Shown here piece after piece: positions 52,420 to 60,838 of a DNA stretch of 64,000 bases; position 1 is the first letter of the stretch; each line of letters starts with the position of its first letter. Both the position numbers and the translations under genes were made by a program. A model generated the notes under the pieces. The model did not search any database. It was given only the letters and a program-made list of their open reading frames with translations, and was not told the origin of the DNA. Source of the stretch: Streptomyces sp. GQFP (GTDB lineage: Bacteria; Actinomycetota; Actinomycetes; Streptomycetales; Streptomycetaceae); NCBI RefSeq assembly GCF_021545335.1, contig NZ_CP089312.1, positions 6,634,001 to 6,698,000 on the forward strand, written 5' to 3'.

Positions 52420-53481
52420 CTAACTGACCTTCTTCGCGTTCTCGATAGCCTCCGCAAGGCTGGTGAGAAGCGGCGTGCACTTGTCGTAAGACAGAATCGG
52501 CTCGGGATTACGAGCGATCACCTGATCCGCCTTCACCGCAGGCAACTGCTTCCACGTGGCCTCGGTGATGTCGGCGGGCTGAATCGCCGACGTCCGGTTG
52601 TCCATCATGATGATGTCGGCCTCGTACTTGTCGACGTTCTCCCAGCTCAGGTTCTCGTACCAGCCACCGCTCGCCTTGAGGACATCGGCGGCGGGCTCGA
52701 CGAAGTTCACGCCGAGGGCCTTGAAGTACTCCAGGTCGGTGGAGAGGTTGGAGCCGGAGACGTAGAAGATGTCCTGCGCGGCGGAACCGGCCAGCACCTT
52801 GATGTTCGGCTTGGCCTTGGTGGCCGCGCGCAGCCGGGCGGCGGCGTCCTCGAAGGCCTTCTTCGCGGCGGTCACCTTGGCGGAGGCGGTGTCCGCGCCG
52901 AGGGTCTTGGCCAGTTCCAGCATGCGCTGCAGCGGCTGGTCCAGCTGGATGTCGTACACGGAGATGCCGACGGTCGGCGCGCCGACGCCGAGGATCTTCT
53001 CCTTGGACTCCTCCGGGACGTACCAGAGGGTGCCCGCGTTGTCGAACATCGTGGTGACGAGGAGGTCCGGGGCCAGGGCCGCGTACTTCTCGATGTTGAA
53101 CTGGCCCCACTCGTTGCCGAGGACGGTCACCTTGGTGACGTCCAGGTCGCCGGCCTGGACGTCGGCCTTGCCGTCCTTGGTCGTGGTCGGGCCGAACACG
53201 CCCTTGACGTCGACGCCGTAGTCGTGGAGCGCGGCGGCGACACCGATGAAGGCGACGATGCTGGAGGGCACCTTGTCGGCCTTGGCGGTCGTGCCGCGGT
53301 CGTCCTTGAACGTCCACGGACCGGCGGCGGGAGTCGCGGCGGCCTTCGACGCGTCCGCGTCCGAGCCACCGCTTTTCGCGTCGTCGTCCCCACAGGCGGC
53401 GAGGACGGCTCCGAGGCCGAGGGCGCCGCCTGCGGCGAGCATGCCGCGGCGGGAGAAGTGGGTGGCACGGGCGTTGGACAT
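52420..53481 (-). CDS. desE: Desferrioxamine-binding lipoprotein DesE
   Basis: A 353-residue substrate-binding lipoprotein for ferric siderophore. The signal has 'HFSRRGMLAAGG' (twin arginine) and lipobox 'AVLAACGDD'. The mature part has 'KVPSSIVAFIGVAAALHDYG' and 'YEADIIMMDNRT', as in Fe-siderophore binding proteins. ATG 53481 follows a weak site. It is first in desE-F, under its own iron box. Confidence 0.94.
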   Translation of the reverse strand: MSNARATHFSRRGMLAAGGALGLGAVLAACGDDDAKSGGSDADASKAAATPAAGPWTFKDDRGTTAKADKVPSSIVAFIGVAAALHDYGVDVKGVFGPTTTKDGKADVQAGDLDVTKVTVLGNEWGQFNIEKYAALAPDLLVTTMFDNAGTLWYVPEESKEKILGVGAPTVGISVYDIQLDQPLQRMLELAKTLGADTASAKVTAAKKAFEDAAARLRAATKAKPNIKVLAGSAAQDIFYVSGSNLSTDLEYFKALGVNFVEPAADVLKASGGWYENLSWENVDKYEADIIMMDNRTSAIQPADITEATWKQLPAVKADQVIARNPEPILSYDKCTPLLTSLAEAIENAKKVS

Positions 53482-53532
53482 GAGATGGCTGCTTTCGAAC
53501 AGGGCGGTTTGGCCCGCCGGACAATTCGAAAG

Positions 53533-53551
53533 GTAGGTTAGCCTAACCTCA
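53533..53551. promoter_or_regulatory. Iron box upstream of desE
   Basis: 'GTAGGTTAGCCTAACCTCA', with the 15-bp core TAGGTTAGCCTAACC intact. It is 52 bp ahead of the desE start. It predicts iron repression of desE-desF. Confidence 0.92.
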
Positions 53552-53698
53552 GCTGTTGTCCAGAGGGCGGTTCCGGGAAGTGGGATGCCCGGGGTGACGT
53601 GTGCCCGTTTCTGTGAACGGCCTGTGGATCGAAGGTGTGCTGTCTGCGTGGGTGCTTATTCAAGCACTGGAGCGATGTCTGTACCGCGAAGGTGAAGG

Positions 53699-53734
53699 TA
53701 GCTCAGATAGCTCAGATAGCTCAGGTGGCTCGGG
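53699..53734. repeat. Four tandem 9-bp repeats
   Basis: 'TAGCTCAGA' twice, then TAGCTCAGG and TGGCTCGGG. It lies in the 420-bp gap between desE and the beta-helix gene (53482-53901), which has no gene. Confidence 0.8.
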
Positions 53735-53863
53735 GGAGGGGTTGCTGAACGGCCGCAAGGCCCGACCCCGGCGGGATCGAGCCTTGCGAGAGCATGTCGA
53801 GCGGTCACCGGCAGCGCGGTTTCCAGCCAGGACGACCAGGACTGCGACAGGGAGACCAGGGTC

Positions 53864-53913
53864 ACGACAGGACGACCACGGCTACGACAGGACGACCACG
53901 GCTACGACAGGAC
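53864..53913. repeat. Tandem 20-bp repeat, 2.5 copies
   Basis: 'ACGACAGGACGACCACGGCT' at 53864-53883 and 53884-53903, and half again to 53913. It runs across the stop codon of the beta-helix protein gene (53902). Confidence 0.85.
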
Positions 53914-55161
53914 GACAGTCGCCCCCTTCTGGAAGACCGTGTTGCCGCCGTCGTCGTGCCAGTCGATCTCCACGCCGTCGACGAAGCCCGAACTCACCAC
54001 GGTGCAGGCCGAGTTGCCGGCGGACACCCCCCGGGCCGGGGAGGCCCCCAGTGAACCGTCGTCGTCGTTCCCGGCGGTGACGAGCAGACCGTCGGCGAAG
54101 ACCTTGGCGGTGGTGTTCCGCACCTTCAGCCCGGCGTAACCGCCCCCGCCCGTACCGCCGTTGCGGCCGTCACGGGTCAGCCGGCAGCCGCTGAGCTGGA
54201 GGATGCCCTTGCTGTCGGTGTTCTGCACGTTGATGCCGTCGTAGCCGTTGCGGTCGGTGGAGCAGCCGCTGAACTGGACGACCCCTTGCCAAGTCCGCAG
54301 TACGAAGCCCTCCTTGGCCGACCACTCGGCCCGGCAACTGCTGAACGTCGAGTTGCCGGCCCCCGCGATCCACCAGCCGGAGCCGTTCCCGCCGAGCACG
54401 TACACGTCGTGCAGGACGGAGTCCGTGGAGTTGTTGAGCGCGATGCCGTAGGTCCCCGGCCAGAGGACGGAGACCCGGTCGAAGTGCAGACAGAACGGCG
54501 CCTGCGGGCCCGTGGGCACGGCCTCGTTGTAGGTGGTGTTGATGCCGTGCCCGGTGACCTTCCGCACCTGTACGTCCCGCAGTTGGAGGTGCTGGACCTG
54601 CCCGACGGCCCGGATCCCGTCGACCTCGGCACCACCCACGGGCAACGCGCTGCCATCGATGGTCAGTTGAAGAATCCGCACCTCGACGGACTTGGTGGCG
54701 TACCCGCCACGGAGTTGGTCGAGCACCAGCACGACGGCCTCACCCGTGAACCCCGGCAACGGCTTCAGCCCGAACGCGGGGTCGGCCGCGCCCCATTCGT
54801 TCTCGCCGCCGCCGTGGGTCCCCTGGAGCGTGACGTACGGCGGTATCTTGACCGGCGCGCTCGTACGGTACTGACCCGCCGGCAGATACACCGTGTTGCC
54901 GGGCTCGCAGGCGTCCAGGGCGGCCTGGATGGCGAGGGTGTCGTCGGTGGTGCCGTCACCGGTGGCGCCGTAGCCGCGTACGTCGTGCCACCCGAGGCCG
55001 TTGACCTCGGGCGCGTCCCCCTCGGCGGCGGTCGCGGTGGTGGCGGTGGCCGCGCCGATTCCGGTGAGGGCGGCGGTGGTGACACCGACCGCGGCTCCGC
55101 CGAGGAACAGTCTGCGGGTGCGGGGCGCGGTGTTCTCCGCGTTGTTCTGCGTGTTTCCCAT
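53902..55161 (-). CDS. Tat-exported right-handed beta-helix protein (pectate-lyase-3-like)
   Basis: A 419-residue secreted protein. The signal has 'RTRRLFLGGAAVGVTTAAL' and ends near 'TATAAEGDA'. Then 'VRGYGATGDGTTDDTLAIQA' marks the pectate lyase superfamily N-terminal rung (Pectate_lyase_3), followed by short beta-helix repeats with many Asn/Gly/Thr. It is likely a polysaccharide-binding or -cutting protein; the substrate is unknown. ATG 55161. Tandem repeats flank its 3' end. Confidence 0.8.
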   Translation of the reverse strand: MGNTQNNAENTAPRTRRLFLGGAAVGVTTAALTGIGAATATTATAAEGDAPEVNGLGWHDVRGYGATGDGTTDDTLAIQAALDACEPGNTVYLPAGQYRTSAPVKIPPYVTLQGTHGGGENEWGAADPAFGLKPLPGFTGEAVVLVLDQLRGGYATKSVEVRILQLTIDGSALPVGGAEVDGIRAVGQVQHLQLRDVQVRKVTGHGINTTYNEAVPTGPQAPFCLHFDRVSVLWPGTYGIALNNSTDSVLHDVYVLGGNGSGWWIAGAGNSTFSSCRAEWSAKEGFVLRTWQGVVQFSGCSTDRNGYDGINVQNTDSKGILQLSGCRLTRDGRNGGTGGGGYAGLKVRNTTAKVFADGLLVTAGNDDDGSLGASPARGVSAGNSACTVVSSGFVDGVEIDWHDDGGNTVFQKGATVVLS

Positions 55162-55282
55162 GTGGTGAATCCCCCTGAAGCTCAATTACGGATGAGTAGG
55201 TGTACTCATGCCGAGGCGGCCGTGCGCGGGCCATCGTGAACGCACTGCATCACACGACGCACCACACGTACCGGAGGCCATC

Positions 55283-55630
55283 ATGAGCAACAACCGCCGC
55301 ACCCTGCTCACCCTGGCCACGGACAACTGGCTCTCCCGCGGCTACCTGGCCGTGGTCGTCGCGGCGACGGGCTTCTTCCTCGTAGACACCTTCTTCGTCT
55401 CCCACACCGACGCCTCGATGGCGGGCGCGGTCCCGTGGCTCCTGACGGCCCCGCTGAGCCTCCTGTACACCCTCCTGCCGGAGGGCACCCTGAACGGCAC
55501 GGGCGACGGGGCGTTCCTGGCGGTCTACCTGGTGGGGATCGGGGTGGCTGCTCTGGCGAACGCGGCCTTCATGGGGTTTGCGCTGCGCAGGATCCGTCCG
55601 GCGTCGGCCCGTACCGTCGGCGGTGTCTGA
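55283..55630 (+). CDS. Small integral membrane protein, SCO4225-like
   Basis: A 115-residue protein with about three hydrophobic segments (residues 22-38, 50-64, 77-97) and a short basic C terminus. ATG 55283 follows a GGAGG site. It resembles small Streptomyces membrane proteins of the SCO4225 type, as recalled. It lies divergent from the beta-helix gene and 60 bp before the NlpC/P60 gene in the same direction. Confidence 0.7.
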   Translation: MSNNRRTLLTLATDNWLSRGYLAVVVAATGFFLVDTFFVSHTDASMAGAVPWLLTAPLSLLYTLLPEGTLNGTGDGAFLAVYLVGIGVAALANAAFMGFALRRIRPASARTVGGV

Positions 55631-55689
55631 CCCCACCACCAGCCGCACCGCCGAAAACCACTCCGCCCGCCCGACCCCCGTACGAGATC

Positions 55690-57465
55690 ATGCCCCCTAT
55701 GCCCGCCACCTCCCGCCGCCACCTCCTGGCCGCCATAGCGGCCTCCGCTGCCTCAGTCCCCCTCAGCGCCCTGGCCGTCGCCCCCGCACGCGCCGCCGCC
55801 GACTCGGCAGCAACCGTCCAGCCCTTCCCGGCCTCGAACGGCCTTGCCGCAGGCGCCCGTTCAGCAGTGACCCTGCCTCCGCTGGACGCCTCCTACTTCG
55901 CCCAGCTCACTCTGGGCACCGCCCTCACCGCGACCGTGATCCCAGGGACCCCGGCCCGCACCGAGGTCGCCTCCGGTGGCAAGCGGGTCGCGTTGCTGAC
56001 GCACGGTGCGCGGACCGTCGTACTGCCGGGCCCGGAGCGGACGTTCGTCGAGAACAAGCGGCCCTTCGTGGACGACTTTCAGCGCACTCTGCCGGATGTG
56101 AGCCTGCCGGAGGGTGAGCGGGCGTACTGGGGGACCTCGCCCGGTGGCGGGAGTTGGGCCACGCTCGGGGGCGGCGACGCCGACTACTCGGTAGTGCCCG
56201 GGGCCGGGAAGATCGCCCTGACCACGGACGGCGTCAGTCGGCACGCCAGTCTGCGCGACGGTGAGATCACCGACGTCGATGTGCGTGCCGTGGCCTCCTT
56301 CGACAAGGTGCCGACGGGGGAGGCGTGTTCGTACGGGGTGACCTTCGGTTACCAGAGCACGCACAGTAATTACCGAGCCCGGCTGTCCTTTCTCACCAAC
56401 GGGGCCGTGCAGTTCCGTGTCGAGAAGGAAGTCGCCGACGCCGTCACTCAGTTGGGCACATCCCTGACCCTTGCCACAGGAGTCGCCGCAGGTACCCAGT
56501 GGACGATTCGCGTGCGCCGCGAGGGGACCGTCATCCGCGCCAAGGCGTGGGCCTCCGCGTCGGACGAGGACGAGCCGGAGGGGTGGGCCTTCGAGGTCAG
56601 CGACCCCACCTTCGCCAAGGGGCGGGTCGGGCTGCGCGCGCTGGCCAATACCGGGTGCACCAATCTGCCCGTCACCCTCACCGTCAGCCGCTTCCAGGTC
56701 GACGCCGCCAACTGGGCAGTCCCGCCGAGCGTCACCCACGGCGACTGGGTACGCGTACTGCCCCAGCCCTTCGACGGGACCTGGAACGGGGAGGTCGAGA
56801 ACGTCATACGCGGGTGGGTCGGGTCCACCGCTCCCGACGCGCTCGCCTACGCCGCCATGTTCCTCGGCGGCGCCCCCGCCGTGACCGCCGGTTCCGGGCC
56901 CGCCCAGGGCAAGCAGGTGCTGGGCAAGGCCGAGTACGGGTATCTCGATCCCCAGGGTTACCTCTACGAGGGCGCCGACTTCCACGAGTACATGAACCTC
57001 GGCTGGACCTTCGACGACGGCGTCTATACCGGGCCGTCCAGCAAGCAGGTCGGCAACCTCGACTGCTCCGGCTACACACGCATGGTCTACGGCTACCACC
57101 TGGGCGTTCCGATGGCCGCCGGCGAGGACACCACCGGGCTCCGTATCCCGCGCAAGTCCCGGCACATGGTCGACTACGCCCCCGGCGTACGCATCGACCG
57201 CACCGACGGCGTCAACCCGCCCGCCGCCGCGCTCCTCCAGCCCGGCGACCTGGTCCTCTTCAACGCCGACTCCGGCGACGACAACCCGACGGTCACTGTC
57301 GACCACGTCGGCATCTACCTGGGCCTCGACGTGGGCGGCAAACGCCGCTTCCTCTCCAGCCGCAAGACCGTCAACGGGCCCACGATGTCCGACCTGGGCG
57401 GCGCGTCACTGCTGGACGGGGCGGGGACGTATGCCGCGACGCTGCATACGGTGCATCGGATCTGA
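55690..57465 (+). CDS. Secreted NlpC/P60-type hydrolase with N-terminal beta-sandwich domain
   Basis: A 591-residue exported protein. The N terminus 'MPATSRRHLLAAIAASAASV' is a twin-arginine-like signal. A concanavalin-like beta-sandwich region follows (about residues 130-340, containing 'YGVTFGYQSTHSNYRARLSF'). The C-terminal NlpC/P60 domain has catalytic Cys459 in 'GNLDCSGYTRMVYGY' and His539 in 'VDHVGIYLG'. It may cut peptidoglycan peptides or another amide. ATG 55690; ATG 55699 is an alternative. Confidence 0.8.
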   Translation: MPPMPATSRRHLLAAIAASAASVPLSALAVAPARAAADSAATVQPFPASNGLAAGARSAVTLPPLDASYFAQLTLGTALTATVIPGTPARTEVASGGKRVALLTHGARTVVLPGPERTFVENKRPFVDDFQRTLPDVSLPEGERAYWGTSPGGGSWATLGGGDADYSVVPGAGKIALTTDGVSRHASLRDGEITDVDVRAVASFDKVPTGEACSYGVTFGYQSTHSNYRARLSFLTNGAVQFRVEKEVADAVTQLGTSLTLATGVAAGTQWTIRVRREGTVIRAKAWASASDEDEPEGWAFEVSDPTFAKGRVGLRALANTGCTNLPVTLTVSRFQVDAANWAVPPSVTHGDWVRVLPQPFDGTWNGEVENVIRGWVGSTAPDALAYAAMFLGGAPAVTAGSGPAQGKQVLGKAEYGYLDPQGYLYEGADFHEYMNLGWTFDDGVYTGPSSKQVGNLDCSGYTRMVYGYHLGVPMAAGEDTTGLRIPRKSRHMVDYAPGVRIDRTDGVNPPAAALLQPGDLVLFNADSGDDNPTVTVDHVGIYLGLDVGGKRRFLSSRKTVNGPTMSDLGGASLLDGAGTYAATLHTVHRI

Positions 57466-57485
57466 GCCGAGCCGGGCTGGGCAGA

Positions 57486-57529
57486 CATAGGGCCGCGCCA
57501 CCGGCGAACTCCGGTGGCGCGGCCCTATG
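57486..57529. terminator. Strong bidirectional hairpin
   Basis: A 19-bp perfect stem around CGAACT: CATAGGGCCGCGCCACCGG and its complement. It lies between convergent genes, so it can serve both. Confidence 0.85.
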
Positions 57530-57545
57530 TCGGCGGGCTCTGGGG

Positions 57546-57785
57546 TTATGCCTCTTGGAACAGTTCCTCTGTGCTGGCGACTGTGAGGGTCCGGTCGAGC
57601 CAGGTGCCGAGGGTGTCCAGGTCGGTGCAGTTGGTGATGCGTTCGCGGGCGGCTTCGGGGACGTCGATGCCGCGGAGTTCGAGGACGCGGAGGATGTCCT
57701 CGGAGCGGGCCGTGGCGCGGCCCTTGATGCGGGCTTCCTCAAAGACGGTGTCGTGGCCGGGGAATCGGCTCGCGTGCATGGCCAT
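57546..57785 (-). CDS. C-terminal partial duplicate of Rpn-like nuclease gene
   Basis: A 79-residue frame matching the C-terminal third of the next gene ('ILRVLELRGIDVPEAARERI' against 'ILRLLEVRGIDVPEAARERI', then 'TLGTWLDRTLTVASTEELFQ'). The homology begins upstream of ATG 57785, in the same frame as the parent gene and directly after its stop codon. It lacks the nuclease core, and the Glu/Gly/Arg repeat is missing. Possibly a non-functional remnant. Confidence 0.7.
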   Translation of the reverse strand: MAMHASRFPGHDTVFEEARIKGRATARSEDILRVLELRGIDVPEAARERITNCTDLDTLGTWLDRTLTVASTEELFQEA

Positions 57786-57812
57786 CAGGTTTCTCCGGTG
57801 TGCCGTTCTTGG

Positions 57813-58733
57813 CTATGCCTCTCGGAACAGCTCATCCGTGTCGGCGGCTGTGATGGCCCGGTCGAACCAGGTGCCGAGGGTGTCCAGGTCGGCGCAGGTG
57901 GTGATGCGTTCGCGGGCAGCCTCGGGGACGTCGATGCCGCGGACTTCGAGGAGGCGGAGGATGTCCTTGGCACGGCTCTCGGTGTGTCCCTCGACGCGGC
58001 CCTCGACGCGGCCCTCGGCGTGGGCCTTGATGCGGGTTTCCTCGATGATGGTGCCGCGGCCGGGGAAGCGGCTCGTACGCATTGCCATCAGTTTCCTCCA
58101 GTGTGCGCGGGCCTGGGTGTTGTCCAGGCCGACTTCCGTGAATTCCACCCACTCCACCGCGACGTCGTCGCCGACGATGTCCACCGCTGCCGCCAGCGTG
58201 TCCAGTATCGCAGGGAGGGCCGGGTCCTTGGCGTGGGCGAGCGCGGAGAACACGGCCAGGGGGAGATCCGCTGCCGCCTCGTCCGGGTCGAGGATCGAGG
58301 GAACGTTGTCGGGGCCCAGGACCAGCGGGAAGACCATCATGCTGGTGTGGACCGGCAGTCCGATGCGGATCGGGTTCGCTGCCCAGGAGGCGGTGTTCTT
58401 GTCCTGGCACACCACCAGCAGGACCGGGGGCAACTTGCGTTCGGCGTGGACGTGCGCCAAGTAGTACGCCCAACTGCTGAACTTGTCCGGGTCCGGTTTG
58501 CCCTGGGACTCCACGAGCAGCAGATAGCCTCCGCCGTCCGCCGTGTCGACCTCGACTTCCAGCAGGGTGTCCACACGGCGTGCCAAGGGCTTGATCTCGG
58601 TGAGATCGGTGTCCACGAGCCGGGTGGCCGTCGGTTCGGGGAAGGCGATGCCGGCCTTCGGGAGGACTCGGGCGACCAGCCCCGGATCCTCCCGAAAGAT
58701 CTGGTGCATCGCCTCATGCGCTGAGCTGACCAT
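57813..58733 (-). CDS. Rpn/PD-(D/E)XK-like putative nuclease-transposase-type protein
   Basis: A 306-residue protein of a multi-copy Streptomyces family. The likely nuclease core is 'RRVDTLLEVEVDT' followed by 'GYLLLVESQGKPDPDKFSSW' (D...E-x-Q type), with a helical C-terminal tail holding 'EGRVEGRVEGHTES' repeats. ATG 58733. Related Rpn proteins promote recombination or act in phage-related defence, but this copy is untested. It has a partial in-frame copy immediately downstream. Confidence 0.7.
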   Translation of the reverse strand: MVSSAHEAMHQIFREDPGLVARVLPKAGIAFPEPTATRLVDTDLTEIKPLARRVDTLLEVEVDTADGGGYLLLVESQGKPDPDKFSSWAYYLAHVHAERKLPPVLLVVCQDKNTASWAANPIRIGLPVHTSMMVFPLVLGPDNVPSILDPDEAAADLPLAVFSALAHAKDPALPAILDTLAAAVDIVGDDVAVEWVEFTEVGLDNTQARAHWRKLMAMRTSRFPGRGTIIEETRIKAHAEGRVEGRVEGHTESRAKDILRLLEVRGIDVPEAARERITTCADLDTLGTWFDRAITAADTDELFREA

Positions 58734-58976
58734 GCGATGGAACGTAATGGTCTGAATGCGTTGCTATGGCGCCAAGGTGACTTGTTCAGTCGTTCGAGTG
58801 ACTTTGCCATGGGAATTTGCCAGGTAGACCTGCGTAGGCGGCTTAGAGGCCGGATTTCGCCATATCGGCCTCCACCCTGGCCTCGAACTCCCTTGCGAAA
58901 CACCCCGGTTTCGATCACGCTTCTGCGTGTCGACGGGGGTCGGGGGTGGGAGCCGGAAGCGGAGGCTGAGGCGGGA

Positions 58977-60134
58977 ATGGGTGCCACGGAGAAGGTCGTT
59001 GGTGGGGCGGCGGAAGTAAGGGAAGCGGTGGCGGGCGTCGTGCGGAGTGACGCCGCTCTGCTGGAGGAGGATCTGGCCGAGTTTCTCAGCTCGTTGACCG
59101 CCCCTGCGGCGGTCTCCGCGCAGTCCGTGTACGAGGCCGCCCTGCGGCGCTCCCTCTACCAACCCGTCGCCGACGCCGTCGGGTCCAAGGTGGGCCAGGA
59201 GGCGCTGCCCCCGACCGCCGGGGCGCCCGGCGGCAACCGGGCCCCGCTGCGGCCCTCGATGGTCTACTGGGCCTACCGCAACTACCGGGGATTCCCCGAC
59301 GAGATCGGGGACGGCGGTGCCGAGGCGGACCTGGCTCTCGTCCGGCGGGCCGCCGTGTCCGTACGGGTCATGCTCAAGGCCTTCGTCGCCATCGACGACA
59401 TTCAGGACGGCAGCGACGTCCGGTACGGCGAACCCGCGCTCCATGTCACCCATGGCGTACCGCTCGCTCTCAACACCGGTTCCTGGCTGATCGCGGCCGT
59501 CCTGCGGCACGCGGACGATCCCGCTGTCGTGGACAGCCTGGTGCGCGCGGTCGAGAGCGGCTTCACCGGGCAGGCCGTCGACCTGTCCACGCACACGGCC
59601 GAGACCCGCGCCGAACTCACGGCCGCGTCCATCGACGAGCGCGTCGCCTACTGGGAGTCGCTGGCCGCCCTCAAGACCGGCACGCTGTTCCGGATGCCGC
59701 TCGACTCGGCACTCGCGGGCCTGCGCGTCGTCGAGGACGAGCAGGACATCCTGGACGTCGCCATGCGCCAACTCGGCCTGGCCAGCCAGCTGTTCAACGA
59801 CCTCACCGACTTCGTACCCGAGTTCGGCGGCGGCAGGATCCACGAGGACTACGACGGGCTCAGCAACCGGGTCTTCCTCGAACTGCTCGACCCGGAGTCA
59901 CCGGCTCTGGCGGGGGAGCAGTTGAAGGCCTACGTCCTCGGGCATCCCAAACTGGAGTCGGCACTCCTCGAACTCGCCGCCGAAGCCGTCCGGTTGAAGC
60001 GTGACGCCAAGGAGAGCGTGTACCGCGTGTGCCGGTCCGACCGCAGCGCCGCCTACTTCGACCTGACCATCGAACGCAAGGGCCACCTCATCGACCGTCT
60101 CCACGAGACGCTCCAGCAGCGGAGCGGTACGTGA
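58977..60134 (+). CDS. Polyprenyl synthetase-like protein
   Basis: A 385-residue trans-prenyl synthase. The first aspartate-rich motif is D140-D141-x-x-D144 in 'VAIDDIQDGSDVRYG', Lys233-Thr234 is in 'AALKTGTLF' and the second motif is N274-D275-x-x-D278 in 'LFNDLTDFV'. The first motif resembles type-III/eukaryotic-style GGPP synthases more than usual bacterial ones, and the following Arg-Arg is Arg-Tyr. ATG 58977. The stop shares a base with the heme oxygenase start (TGATG), so the two are coupled. The product is unknown. Confidence 0.75.
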   Translation: MGATEKVVGGAAEVREAVAGVVRSDAALLEEDLAEFLSSLTAPAAVSAQSVYEAALRRSLYQPVADAVGSKVGQEALPPTAGAPGGNRAPLRPSMVYWAYRNYRGFPDEIGDGGAEADLALVRRAAVSVRVMLKAFVAIDDIQDGSDVRYGEPALHVTHGVPLALNTGSWLIAAVLRHADDPAVVDSLVRAVESGFTGQAVDLSTHTAETRAELTAASIDERVAYWESLAALKTGTLFRMPLDSALAGLRVVEDEQDILDVAMRQLGLASQLFNDLTDFVPEFGGGRIHEDYDGLSNRVFLELLDPESPALAGEQLKAYVLGHPKLESALLELAAEAVRLKRDAKESVYRVCRSDRSAAYFDLTIERKGHLIDRLHETLQQRSGT

Positions 60135-60838
60135 TGGCCGCCCCGGTTCCGGTTCCGGCCACGGTGGTTGAGCGGCTGCGTGCCAGCACCCGCGACTGGC
60201 ATGACGCCCTGGAGGCCACTCCCTTCGCGAGCGCGATGATCGCCGGGACACTTCCCGTCGAGCGGTACGTCGGCCAACTCGCTGCCTACCGGGTGGTGTT
60301 GGAGGCGCTGGAAGGGGAACTCCCACGCGTCCCGGACCCCTCCTCCGTCCCGGACCCCTCCTCCGATGCCGGCGACGCCGTGTGGTCGCCGGACCTCGTC
60401 AAACTCCCGCTCATCGAGCGCGACTTGGCCTACTTCGCCGACCTCGGTACCGTCCCAGGCCCCTGGGCCGCCGAGGAAGCGGACGCCTTCGCCGCCGACA
60501 TACGGCAGCGCGCCGCCGACGCCGACCTCCCCGCCCTCCTCGGGTACCTCTACGTCATGGAGGGCTCGACGCTCGGCGCCCTCTTCCTCCACTCGTACGT
60601 CACCGCCGCCTACGGCCTCCCCGGCACCGACGGAGTCGCCTACTACACCAGCGGCGACCGTGACCGTTGGGCCCGCTTCACATCCCGTATGAACCAGGCC
60701 CTCACCGCCCCCGAGGCGCAGGAGCAGATCATCGCGGCGGCCCGGATCGCCTACCGGCACACCGCCGCGATCACCGGGGCCCTGTCCGAGGGCCTCAGCC
60801 TGCCATCTCCAACCCCAGCCCCAACTCCCTCGCGATGA
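60134..60838 (+). CDS. Biliverdin-producing heme oxygenase
   Basis: A 234-residue all-helical heme oxygenase. The proximal histidine is His23 in 'TRDWHDALEATPF' and the distal helix is 'LYVMEGSTLGALFLHSYV'. It cuts heme to biliverdin, CO and iron, using electrons from a partner. ATG 60134 overlaps the prenyl-synthase stop. The C-terminal 14 residues ('LSLPSPTPAPTPSR') are read opposite the acyl-CoA dehydrogenase 3' end (44-bp overlap). With the des genes it could supply iron; this is inference. Confidence 0.87.
   Translation: MAAPVPVPATVVERLRASTRDWHDALEATPFASAMIAGTLPVERYVGQLAAYRVVLEALEGELPRVPDPSSVPDPSSDAGDAVWSPDLVKLPLIERDLAYFADLGTVPGPWAAEEADAFAADIRQRAADADLPALLGYLYVMEGSTLGALFLHSYVTAAYGLPGTDGVAYYTSGDRDRWARFTSRMNQALTAPEAQEQIIAAARIAYRHTAAITGALSEGLSLPSPTPAPTPSR

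Noticed and set aside
53601..54080. 159-residue frame across the tandem repeats
   Set aside because: It is low-complexity and depends on repeat DNA; overlaps the 3' end of the beta-helix gene in antisense.
57813..58733. Rpn-like gene considered as an insertion sequence
   Set aside because: No terminal inverted repeats or target duplication is seen around it, and the core is nuclease-like rather than a DDE transposase.
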